From assembly GCA_025352825.1 (NCBI GenBank), contig JANXSG010000135.1:1-64000 (forward strand): a stretch of 64,000 nucleotides of DNA, in the 5' to 3' direction. The notes under the pieces are model-generated. The model was not told where the DNA came from. It saw only the letters and a list, made by a program, of their open reading frames with translations, and ran no database searches. Each line of letters begins with the position of its first letter. Positions within the stretch are counted from its first letter, which is position 1. A program made the position numbers and the translations under genes. Below are positions 19,665 to 28,556 of the stretch, piece after piece. Origin of the DNA: Chthonomonadaceae bacterium. Lineage in GTDB: Bacteria > Armatimonadota > Chthonomonadetes > Chthonomonadales > Chthonomonadaceae.

Positions 19665-20056
19665 GAGGTAATTGCAAAACTCAAAATTTGTACATATTTG
19701 ATTACTGCTCTGCCTAAACCCCCGGCCCCCTTCCCTGCACACACAAACGATAAAGCTGTTTGTGTTAGGGCAGGGGGAGATACAACGATAAAGATTCCCC
19801 CTTCCCTGATTCCCTCCGAGGTACGAGGGAATCAGGGAAGGGGGTTGGGAGGGCGGGTCAAGAGTCTTTCTGAAATTTTTGATTGAAAAAAAATCGCTCT
19901 ACAATGCCCATACAAGCGACGAAGATTTTTTTGACGCTGATCTGACATTGAAAAACAGCGACTTATAGCCCATTTACAGTCCGGAAGAGACTTTTGACCC
20001 GCCCTCTTAGGGGGTTAGGTAAAAAATTGTATTTCCATAGGTTTTGCAATCACCTC
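19665..20056. mobile_element. MITE-like element copy 1 (outer TIRs, containing hairpin modules and a ~156-bp inner element)
   Basis: gaggtaattgcaaaact at the left, aggttttgcaatcacctc at the right. Confidence 0.75.
19850..20005. mobile_element. Inner ~156-bp TIR element, copy 1
   Basis: agggcgggtcaagagtct … agacttttgacccgccct (17/18 inverted match); core closely matches 46508-46662. Confidence 0.75.
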
Positions 20057-20320
20057 TTGAGGTAATTCCTTTTCTCGCGCAGAGATCGCGGGGGCGCAGA
20101 GAAGTGCAACATATTGCGAAGGGGAATACAGCAATTAGTATATAATCAACAATGCGATATTGCCCGGTTGAGAAGTATAGACGAACGAACTTTCCGAAAC
20201 ACATAATACAAGATAGATAATCAGAAACAATATAATGAAATTTACTGGCCGAACAGGATCGAATCAGACGGCATATTCTGTTTTTGATGCAGTAATAGTC
20301 GATACTCTTAAGGAGAACAG

Positions 20321-21459
20321 GTGATGGATATGTATAAGACCGCGAAACATTGGATTATTGGGGTGAGCCTGGTTACGATGCAGATCATTACGTTCGCTGC
20401 ACACGGACAGAGCACATGGACGCCGACGGCAGGCGTTATGACCACACAGCGTGATGCGCATTCAGCGCTGATGATCGGCGGTTTGGTACTCGTCATAGGA
20501 GGGCGAACTCAAGCCACAACACAGAATGGCGCGACTACCAAGCGGGTGGAATACTACAATCCTACGACCTCAATGTTTACGGCGACTGGCAGCATGGTGA
20601 GCAGCCGCAGCTTTTTCCCGGCGGTACTGATGAGTGACGGCACCGTGCTTGCCCCAGGCGGCTTTAGCTCTACGTCAGGTTCGATACGTGCGGCGGAGAT
20701 ATTCACTCCCTCGCAAGGAACATGGGCTGCGACAGGCTCGATGGGTTCTGCGAGAGAACTGCACTCAGGCACGCTCTTGCCAAACGGAAATGTACTGGTC
20801 GCAGGCGCTTCAGCAATGGAGCCGTACTGAGTTCAGCGGAGATATTCACGCCCAGCCGCCGTAGATTCAGCGCTGCAAAATCGATGTCCGCGAGCAGATT
20901 TGGCCATACAGCGACGCTCCTCTTATAGGGAAAAGTGCTGGTTACCGGTGGGCGGACAAACAACAACATCTCCTTTAACACCCCAGAGATATACGACCCT
21001 GCAAGCAATACGTGGACTGCAGGGCCTCCCATGAACCGAGATCGCTACCGCCACACCGCAACGACACTCAACGATGGCCGTATCCTTATCACGGGCGGTT
21101 ACAGTTCATCTCAAGTCAATACCCTTGATATGGCGGAGATATACGATCCCGCATACAATACCTTCACACCTCTCACCTCAACTATGAGTGATACACGCAT
21201 GGATCATACCGCAACTCTACTGACGAACGGGCGTGTCCTCCTTGTCGGAGGGTGGAGTTCCGTTAAGGGAAGTACTGTCGCATCTGCCGATATCTTCGAC
21301 CCATCCGTGAATTCATTCACCCAGGTGGCTTCTGTACCTGTGTCTCGACACGAACACACTGCCATTCTCTTGCCAGGAGGCACAGTGCTGGTATGTGGCG
21401 GTTTGGAATGGAATACGATTCAGCAGACCCTTAACAGCTCCTATGTGTTCAAGCCTTGA
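20321..21459 (+). pseudogene. Secreted kelch/galactose-oxidase-like repeat protein, disrupted
   Basis: Kelch-like units (EIFTPSQGTWAATGSMGSARELHSGTLLPNGNVLVAG) continue across a frameshift near 20809 and an in-frame TAG at 20926-20928. Confidence 0.75.
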
Positions 21460-21480
21460 TTGAGGCAGTGCAGAAACGCC

Positions 21481-21515
21481 AAAAAAATCGGGGCGCTTTC
21501 CGACGAGCGCCCCGA
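21481..21515 (-). terminator. Rho-independent terminator of flagellin gene
   Basis: 10-bp stem tcggggcgct/agcgccccga (21488-21497, 21506-21515), followed on the minus strand by seven T. Confidence 0.85.
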
Positions 21516-21580
21516 ACAGTCCATCTTGATCACTTATCACCGCTGCGGAAATGCCAGTGAGAAACGATTTGATGCATTAC

Positions 21581-23071
21581 CTATCGCAGTAAGGATAGTA
21601 CCTGCTGCGGAGCTGAGTTAGCCTGCGCCAGTACCGAAGTACCAGCCTGCTGAAGGATCTGGTTCTTCGTCAGGTTCACTACTTCCGAAGCCACGTTCGT
21701 GTCTCGTATCTGACTTTCAGATGCTGACAGGTTTTCTACACCGACACCCAGGTATCGAACCGTGCTCTCAAGTGTGTTCTTCTGGAACGCACCAAGATTT
21801 GCTCTCAACTGGGCTACCTGCTGGATAGCCTCATCTGCAATCTGGATTGCTTGAGTTGCCCCGGTTGATGTAGTGACATCCACTCCTGAAAGGCTCTTAC
21901 CCGAGATGGATGTATTACCCAGATTACCTGTTCTGACATTGCCAAGTGAAGCTGTCACTACCTGACCGGCGTTACCACCGACCTGGAACTGCAGGCTTCC
22001 GGCAGAAATGCTTGCAACAGTCTTCGCGGCAGTTGTCGCGTTTCCTGCTTCTGACAGAAGAATAGAGTTGCCAGAAGTATCTGTAACTCTAAGGCCACTG
22101 TCTGTCGAAGCACGACCGCCTGTAAAGGTGGAGACGACCGTCGTTGTAGCTCCATTTACGAGGCCGTAAGCCACGACTGTAACTGTTGAATTCTGGCCGG
22201 CGACCAGTGTGCCACTTGTACCAGCAAGTAAAGTAGAACTTTCCGATTCGTTGATCGTGAAGTTACTACCATAATTCTGCTGAGTAAGGGTAATTGCACC
22301 AGAACCGTTACCAGAAACGAAATCTGCCGCAACTCCTGTAGTTCCAGATACATTATTAATCTTATTGATCAGTGTTTGTACTGTATCGGAGCCGCTTACA
22401 GAGATACTCTGACCGTTGATGATGACCGATCCACCGGCGCCGGTAGTTGTTCCGTTAACAGTGGAGATACTTGCATTGATAGAAGCATACGTCGCAAGTG
22501 TCGCACCAGAAGCGGTTGCACGAGTAGCGGCTGCATTTACCTGAATCTGCAAAGTACCATTCTGTGTGGAGACCCCACCGAAGGAACCGCCAATGAAAAT
22601 ACCTGCTACATTGGTGGTATCTACGACTGCTGCAGTGATACCGGACGTGCCGTCCAGCAGGTGCTTGGTACCGAACTGGGTGTTGGCTGCAATACGGTCG
22701 ATGGAAGCGACTGCGGATGCGATCTGTGTCTGGTCGGCTTGAACTGCCACAATGTCGTTTACACCAGTGTTAGAGGCGTGAACGGCGATCTGGCGAATAT
22801 TTCGCAGCAGACTGTTAACTTCGGTAAGGCCGCCTTCAGCAGTCTTTATAACATTGGTGGCATCCTGGGAGTTTGAAATGGCCTGGTTAAGACCGTCGAT
22901 CTGTGCTCGCAGACCTTCTGAGATGATCAGTCCTGCCGGATCGTCCGCAGCGCGATTGATGCGAAGACCACTGGATAGTTTCTCAATACTTGCGCTGACA
23001 GCCGACGAAACAGTGTTCAAGTTGCGCAGCGCGTTGAGAGCGGTGACGTTGGTGTTGATCTGAAAACCCAT
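21581..23071 (-). CDS. Flagellin
   Basis: N-terminus MGFQINTNVTALNALRNLNTVSSAVSASIEKLSSGLRINRAADDPAGL; C-terminus NLSASESQIRDTNVASEVVNLTKNQILQQAGTSVLAQANSAPQQVLSLLR; GGAGGAG ribosome-binding site upstream of the ATG at 23071, so the longer ORF start is unlikely. Confidence 0.95.
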   Translation of the reverse strand: MGFQINTNVTALNALRNLNTVSSAVSASIEKLSSGLRINRAADDPAGLIISEGLRAQIDGLNQAISNSQDATNVIKTAEGGLTEVNSLLRNIRQIAVHASNTGVNDIVAVQADQTQIASAVASIDRIAANTQFGTKHLLDGTSGITAAVVDTTNVAGIFIGGSFGGVSTQNGTLQIQVNAAATRATASGATLATYASINASISTVNGTTTGAGGSVIINGQSISVSGSDTVQTLINKINNVSGTTGVAADFVSGNGSGAITLTQQNYGSNFTINESESSTLLAGTSGTLVAGQNSTVTVVAYGLVNGATTTVVSTFTGGRASTDSGLRVTDTSGNSILLSEAGNATTAAKTVASISAGSLQFQVGGNAGQVVTASLGNVRTGNLGNTSISGKSLSGVDVTTSTGATQAIQIADEAIQQVAQLRANLGAFQKNTLESTVRYLGVGVENLSASESQIRDTNVASEVVNLTKNQILQQAGTSVLAQANSAPQQVLSLLR

Positions 23072-23391
23072 GATATAGTATCTCCTCCATGCTGTGCGTG
23101 ATTGGCGGCATCCTGCCGTCATTTCCCTCTGTAAAATTTCAGGGGCACGAGGTCTTGTCATTTCGACAATACCCACCCGAGCAGTCTAGATACGACTGCG
23201 TTTCTGCAGAAGCATTTTCGACTTACAAGGTCACATGATAGTTCTTTCCACACAACCTGGTATATTTAACATGTTAATTTAATTATTTTAAAAAAAAATT
23301 AAAAATAGTTGAATATCGAGTTCAGGAGCACATCAATCCTAATCCTTAATAGTGTATAGTTTCACAAATACTTCCTTTAAGAGGAGAAATA

Positions 23392-24297
23392 TTGATGACC
23401 ACCCCAGAAATCGAGAACAGAGCTGTTTCGATCACTGATATTGAAGTTCACGCGGATAAATTAGATGCACGCCGAGCTGCAGCCATCTACATGGAGCATG
23501 GCTGCCTGGTAGTTCGCGGTTTGATGAACCCGTATATTGAGGCAATATCCAAAGACATTGAATGCTGTGCGGCTGAATCTATTGCACTGCTTCCTGAAGC
23601 AGTAAAGATACCTGAAGGCTGGACAACTCCAAACGGAACGTTGTTTCTTCCAGCGCCAGCCAATTTCTCTCGCGATAAACAGATCATGGTTCTCGGGATT
23701 GGTTATGCGACCAGCGCTGCGTTTTTTCATTCCGCCTTCGACAGCGCTGCACTGGATATTGCAGAGGGAATACTTGGACCGAATGTAGAGATGTTCATGA
23801 ACGGACAGTGCCTCTACAAAGAACCTGTAGGCGGCCACCCAAAAAATCTGCATCAGGATTCTGCGTATTTCGAACATCGATATGAAGGACCTGTTGCTAC
23901 CCTGAACTATGTTGTGGATACAGATCTCGTCAACGGCGCTCTCTATGTAGTACCAGGTTCTCATAAATTCGGCACACTGAAACATGTCGATACTATCTCC
24001 CATCTGGGATTGGATCCGACCGACTGGCCCTGGGAACGTGCACTCCCGATCACGGGCCAAGCAGGAGATTCGATCTTCTTTCATGTGCGAACCATTCATG
24101 GATCACAACAGAATCACTCCACCGAACCGCGGCCCGTGTTCATTCACAGGTACAGAAGCTCCGATGACTATGTCATAATTAGTGGTACCACTACGGAAAA
24201 CAGGGAAGAGAACGAGCGAAGAATTGCGGACGCCAAAAAAGAAAACCAGCGCGGTTTGATGGTACGCGGCTATCGTGCGTTTTCGCATTCAGAATGA
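23392..24297 (+). CDS. Phytanoyl-CoA dioxygenase (PhyH) family protein
   Basis: HQDSAYF metal-binding HxD, NGALYVVPGSHK, distal H in HVRTIHGSQQN; RBS aagaggag. Confidence 0.85.
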   Translation: MMTTPEIENRAVSITDIEVHADKLDARRAAAIYMEHGCLVVRGLMNPYIEAISKDIECCAAESIALLPEAVKIPEGWTTPNGTLFLPAPANFSRDKQIMVLGIGYATSAAFFHSAFDSAALDIAEGILGPNVEMFMNGQCLYKEPVGGHPKNLHQDSAYFEHRYEGPVATLNYVVDTDLVNGALYVVPGSHKFGTLKHVDTISHLGLDPTDWPWERALPITGQAGDSIFFHVRTIHGSQQNHSTEPRPVFIHRYRSSDDYVIISGTTTENREENERRIADAKKENQRGLMVRGYRAFSHSE

Positions 24298-24309
24298 GGA
24301 ATTTCTTTA

Positions 24310-25140
24310 TTGAACAATCATACTCCAGGCCCATTTCAAATTGCTGTAATACAGATGAACCCAAAACGAAGCGCAGTCGCTGAGAATTTGAGGAGTATAG
24401 AGGTACGCCTGATTGAAGCTGCTGAGCGCGGCGCCCAATTGGCGTTGTTTCCGGAATGTGCGTTATCAGGCTACGTATTTCATAATCTTGAAGAGGCAAT
24501 TCCCTCTGCTCTGGACATTCACTCGCCCCGCCTGGATCAGATACGCGCGATCTGCACCCGCATGAATATTTATGCAGTAGTCGGGCTGATAGAAAAATAT
24601 CATGTTCACACCTATAATTCCGCTTTTCTCTTCTCGCCAGACGGAAAGATTCAAGCATACCGCAAGTGCCATCTCCCTGTTCTTGGTATCGACAGATTTA
24701 TGTCTCAGGGCGATTCCCTTCCAATTTTCGATACTGAGCTTGGCCGTATCGGAATTTTAATCTGTTACGATATACGCTTTCCCGAAGCTGCCAGAACACT
24801 CACTCTTAAGGGCGCCGACATCATACTGGTGCCTACTAACTGGCCGGCAGGAGCCGAGAGCTCCCCTGAATTCCTCACCCGCGCCCGCGCCTGGGAAAAC
24901 CGTGTCTGGATAGCCGCCTGTGACCGGGTCGGGACTGAAGAAGGCACGAAATTCATAGGCCGCAGCCAGATAATCACCCCGGACGGAGTTATCCTGAAGC
25001 AGGCAGGAACAGAAGATGAAGAGATGCTGATCGCGGAGATCGATCCAAATATTTCACGTCAGAAACGAATCGTAATCGTGCCTGGCGAATTCGAACTGGA
25101 TCCTGTTTTAGGGCGCCGCCCGGAACTCTACGATCTGTAA
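24310..25140 (+). CDS. Carbon-nitrogen hydrolase (nitrilase superfamily)
   Basis: FPECALSGY (Glu), KCHLPV (Lys), ICYDIRFPEAART (Cys) triad motifs; TTG start. Confidence 0.9.
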   Translation: MNNHTPGPFQIAVIQMNPKRSAVAENLRSIEVRLIEAAERGAQLALFPECALSGYVFHNLEEAIPSALDIHSPRLDQIRAICTRMNIYAVVGLIEKYHVHTYNSAFLFSPDGKIQAYRKCHLPVLGIDRFMSQGDSLPIFDTELGRIGILICYDIRFPEAARTLTLKGADIILVPTNWPAGAESSPEFLTRARAWENRVWIAACDRVGTEEGTKFIGRSQIITPDGVILKQAGTEDEEMLIAEIDPNISRQKRIVIVPGEFELDPVLGRRPELYDL

Positions 25141-25205
25141 CAACTATTCAAACTAAGTAAAGAGGTATAATATCCCTAGTTTCGTGAAATCATTCACAGA
25201 TATAT

Positions 25206-26444
25206 TTGGGGTCTGGAATAGTAGAAACGTTCGAAATGACACCTAAGATGGCGGTAGACGCAATGAATCCAACAGAAATTAATCGAAAGAGAGCGGAGAG
25301 ATATATAGGCGCTGGCCTGATGGATATCTACGATAAAGTAATGGCTTCTGAACGCCTGAGCTTTGAAGACGGCGTTCGGTTGTACCAGACCCCCGATCTT
25401 TCTAGCGTTGGATATCTTGCAAATATTGTTCGGGAACGGATGCATGGAGACCGTACTTTCTACGTCCGTAATCAGCATATCAACTATACGAACATTTGCA
25501 ATAAATTCTGTAAATTCTGCTCGTTCTATGCCAAAAAAGGCGGTCACGCTCCTTATGAAATGGACATGGCCGAAGTCCGTCGAAAGCTTTTGGCGCATAT
25601 CGATGTCCCTATCACCGAAGTGCACATGGTGGGCGGTATCGATCCGAGGCTTCCCTACTCCTACTATCTGGATCTGCTGCACACGGTAAAAGAGGTTCGC
25701 CCGGACATTCATATCAAAGCCTTCACGATGGTGGAGTTGGTAGAGATTCAGCGTCAAGCGAAAAAACCGCTCGAAGATGTACTTCGTGAGTTGATGGAGG
25801 CCGGCCTGGACTCACTTCCTGGTGGCGGTATCGAGATACTCTCGGAGCGAGTCCATCAGGAACTATTTGATCGCAAACTGGATGGTGAGGGCTGGATGGA
25901 TGTGGCCCGAACGGCGGCGAAAGTCGGCTTAACGCAGTACGCTACCATGCTCTATGGGCACATCGAAACTCTCGAAGAGCGCGCGGAACATCTGGTACGG
26001 ATTCGCGCCCTGCAGGACGAGACTCGCCACTTTGTAACGATGACTCCGCTCTCGTTCCACCCGGAAGGTACAGAACTCGAAAATATCCCCCACCCCACCG
26101 GATACGACGACCTTCGCAATATCGCAGTATCCCGACTCATGCTGGATAACTTCGAACATATCAAATCGTTCTGGATAATGAATACTCCGCAGATCACTCA
26201 GTTGGCATTGTGGTATGGCGCGGATGACGTGGATGGTACAGTTCAGGAGTATGAGATAACTTATAAAGATGGTGAGCAGGGCAACAAATCCCAAAGTCTG
26301 ACACGTAAATCGATGGTGAAAATGATTGAAGAGGCTGGCCGAACTCCCATTGAGCGGGACAGCCATTATCGCGAAGTTCCCCAGATCACGGAATTAGAAT
26401 CCGCTCAAGAGCGCACCTATATCCCTATTCCTGTATTAGCGTAA
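25206..26444 (+). CDS. mqnE: Aminofutalosine synthase-type radical SAM enzyme
   Basis: CNKFCKFCSF radical-SAM Cx3Cx2C motif, HMVGGIDPRLPYSYYLDLL, SLPGGGIEILSERVHQELFDRK as in MqnE/MqnC-like enzymes. Confidence 0.8.
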   Translation: MGSGIVETFEMTPKMAVDAMNPTEINRKRAERYIGAGLMDIYDKVMASERLSFEDGVRLYQTPDLSSVGYLANIVRERMHGDRTFYVRNQHINYTNICNKFCKFCSFYAKKGGHAPYEMDMAEVRRKLLAHIDVPITEVHMVGGIDPRLPYSYYLDLLHTVKEVRPDIHIKAFTMVELVEIQRQAKKPLEDVLRELMEAGLDSLPGGGIEILSERVHQELFDRKLDGEGWMDVARTAAKVGLTQYATMLYGHIETLEERAEHLVRIRALQDETRHFVTMTPLSFHPEGTELENIPHPTGYDDLRNIAVSRLMLDNFEHIKSFWIMNTPQITQLALWYGADDVDGTVQEYEITYKDGEQGNKSQSLTRKSMVKMIEEAGRTPIERDSHYREVPQITELESAQERTYIPIPVLA

Positions 26445-26611
26445 CATGCCATGCAATCGCTATACATCGCATTATTTCACATGATCAGAGCATGAAATCA
26501 GGAACAAATGAAACAAGGAAAAAATAGAAACTTTGAACTCCTGACCTTTCCTCCCTTCCTTTGTTCCTGCCTTCCTGCTTGAATCCGAATTTATCTATTA
26601 GTGATGATTTA

Positions 26612-28396
26612 TTACAGCCATGGATAGGCCTCAGCATCCAGGACTGCTGATGCAATCTGCCGCCGGAGGGTGACAGTATCGACAAGCGGGATTTTTAGTA
26701 ATCGCCGCAAAATACTCATATTCACTCGGCGAGCATCTCCCTCGCTGATGGCGCAGAGTACAACCCTTCCCCACTGCTCGACCTTCGCGGAGACGTCCGC
26801 CCCAAACACCTGAACTGCGCTGAGAGCTAATTCAAATTTCGATGAACCCGCGATTTTCAGTTTTTGGAGTCGAAGCCATCCGCTCTCCAGCGCGAACAGA
26901 CTTGCTGCCATGTCCGCAATAGCGGCTACCACTTCCTGCTTTTCGATGAGGTTCTGCCCGAGCGCTTCGTAGGACTGGCCAGCGGCATAGAGGGTCGCAT
27001 TCCGTATTTGCTGTACCCAGCCGCCAATCTCGTCGATGGGATCAAGGTTCAACTCCGGAAGACTCGGTGATGCACTCAAAATTGTATCTTTCAGTTTCGT
27101 AGCGGCCTGAGGCAATGCGAGGCGGCCTTTCAAGGCACGCCGGAATGCCTGATCGAGAACTGTTAGGCGATTGATCTCATTGGTGCCTTCGAAGATGCGG
27201 TTGATACGGGCGTCTCGATAGGCACGCGCCATCGGAAACTCCTCCGTATATCCGAAGCCGCCATGGATTTGAAGTCCTTCATCCACCACGTAGTCCAGAA
27301 CTTCCGACCCGAAAAACTTCATAATGGCGCACTCGATAGAGTACTCCTCGGAAGCCGCACGGTACTTATCCGCCGCACCTTCATCATCAATCTCGATACC
27401 GCCAAATCGGACATCGAACCAGCCGCCTATTCGGTAGACCATGCTTTCCAGGACGAAACACTGAAGCGCCATCTCGCCAAATTTATGCTGCATCAGCCCG
27501 AACTCAGCGATAGGCTTGCCGAACTGTACGCGCTGTTTTGCGTATTTCGATGATATTTTTATCGCCTCTTTGCTGTACCCCAACCCGCCTACTCCGATGC
27601 TAAACCGACCGATATTTAAAGAGTATAACGCCGGCCGATGGCCTTTGCCGATTTCACCAAGAACATTTTCGACCGGGACCTCCGCATTATCTAGGATAAT
27701 TCGGCAAGTGGACGATCCTTTAATGCCTAACTTATGCTCCTCTTTTCCAACAGAAACGCCTGGGTAGTTCCTCTCGACGAGAAATGCCGTGAAGTGCTCG
27801 CCATCCACTTTAGCAAAAATAGTATAGAGATCGGCAAAACCTCCATTGGTTGTCCACATCTTCGTGCCGTTCAACAGATAGTGTTTGCCGTCTGGAGAGA
27901 GGGTCGCTTTCGTTTGAGCGGCTAACGCATCCGATCCGGAGTTGGCTTCACTCAGACAGAAGGCGCCGATGAGTTCCCCGCTTGCCAGCTTGGGAACATA
28001 CTTCTGTCGCTGATCAGGAGTTCCAAAGTAGAGAACAGGCAGAGTCCCGATGGAGGTGTGCGCCCCCAGTGAAACAGAAAACGAAGCATCGAGTGAAAGT
28101 TTCTCAGCCAGCAATGCGTTATGCGATTTTGGCAGATCCAGACCGTCGTACTTTTCCGGAATGGAAGTACTCAGAAGGCCCAGCGCCGCTGCTTTCTTGA
28201 TCAGCGACTTCATCAACCCTTCTTCGTGAGCTTCTGTTCGCGCGGCTAACGGCAGAACCTCTTTACGAAGAAAATCTTCGACCGTCTTCGCCATTAGCCG
28301 AGCTTCTGCAGGCAGTTCTTCAGCAGTAAGTGTCTCTTCGATTTTCGCATCTTCAATAAGGAAAGCGCCGCCAATCGGCGCAGTAGTTGGCTGCAT
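26612..28396 (-). CDS. Acyl-CoA dehydrogenase
   Basis: GAFCLSEANSGSDALA, GTKMWTTNGGFAD, QIHGGFGYTEEFPMARAYRDARINRIFEGTNEINR. Confidence 0.95.
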   Translation of the reverse strand: MQPTTAPIGGAFLIEDAKIEETLTAEELPAEARLMAKTVEDFLRKEVLPLAARTEAHEEGLMKSLIKKAAALGLLSTSIPEKYDGLDLPKSHNALLAEKLSLDASFSVSLGAHTSIGTLPVLYFGTPDQRQKYVPKLASGELIGAFCLSEANSGSDALAAQTKATLSPDGKHYLLNGTKMWTTNGGFADLYTIFAKVDGEHFTAFLVERNYPGVSVGKEEHKLGIKGSSTCRIILDNAEVPVENVLGEIGKGHRPALYSLNIGRFSIGVGGLGYSKEAIKISSKYAKQRVQFGKPIAEFGLMQHKFGEMALQCFVLESMVYRIGGWFDVRFGGIEIDDEGAADKYRAASEEYSIECAIMKFFGSEVLDYVVDEGLQIHGGFGYTEEFPMARAYRDARINRIFEGTNEINRLTVLDQAFRRALKGRLALPQAATKLKDTILSASPSLPELNLDPIDEIGGWVQQIRNATLYAAGQSYEALGQNLIEKQEVVAAIADMAASLFALESGWLRLQKLKIAGSSKFELALSAVQVFGADVSAKVEQWGRVVLCAISEGDARRVNMSILRRLLKIPLVDTVTLRRQIASAVLDAEAYPWL

Positions 28397-28440
28397 TGTC
28401 CACTCCTATTCTAATCTAATCCATTAACTCAAAGAGATCC

Positions 28441-28483
28441 GCCCTCACCCCCAACCCCCTCTCCTAAAAAAAGGAGTGAGGGC
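28441..28483. repeat. GC-rich hairpin repeat
   Basis: gccctcacccccaaccccctctcctaaaaaaaggagtgagggc. Confidence 0.8.
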
Positions 28484-28556
28484 GATTCAAAAGGAGACAG
28501 GACAGTTAAAACTGAATCTGATCTGATGTAGCAAGTTTAATATCATTCCATCATTA

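Noticed and set aside
19659-19886. 75-aa ORF with KPPAPFPAHTNDKAVCVRAGG
   Set aside because: Translation of MITE/hairpin repeat DNA, not a gene; the same applies to 38482-38727, 46359-46568 and 7000-7458.
23270-23320. AT-rich tract (ttaatttaattattttaaaaaaaaattaaaaa) as a replication or phage attachment site
   Set aside because: No DnaA boxes, tRNA or integrase nearby; probably promoter-associated AT-rich DNA.
23461-24099. 212-aa minus-strand ORF inside the PhyH gene
   Set aside because: Antisense to a gene with an RBS and clear family motifs; composition not protein-like.
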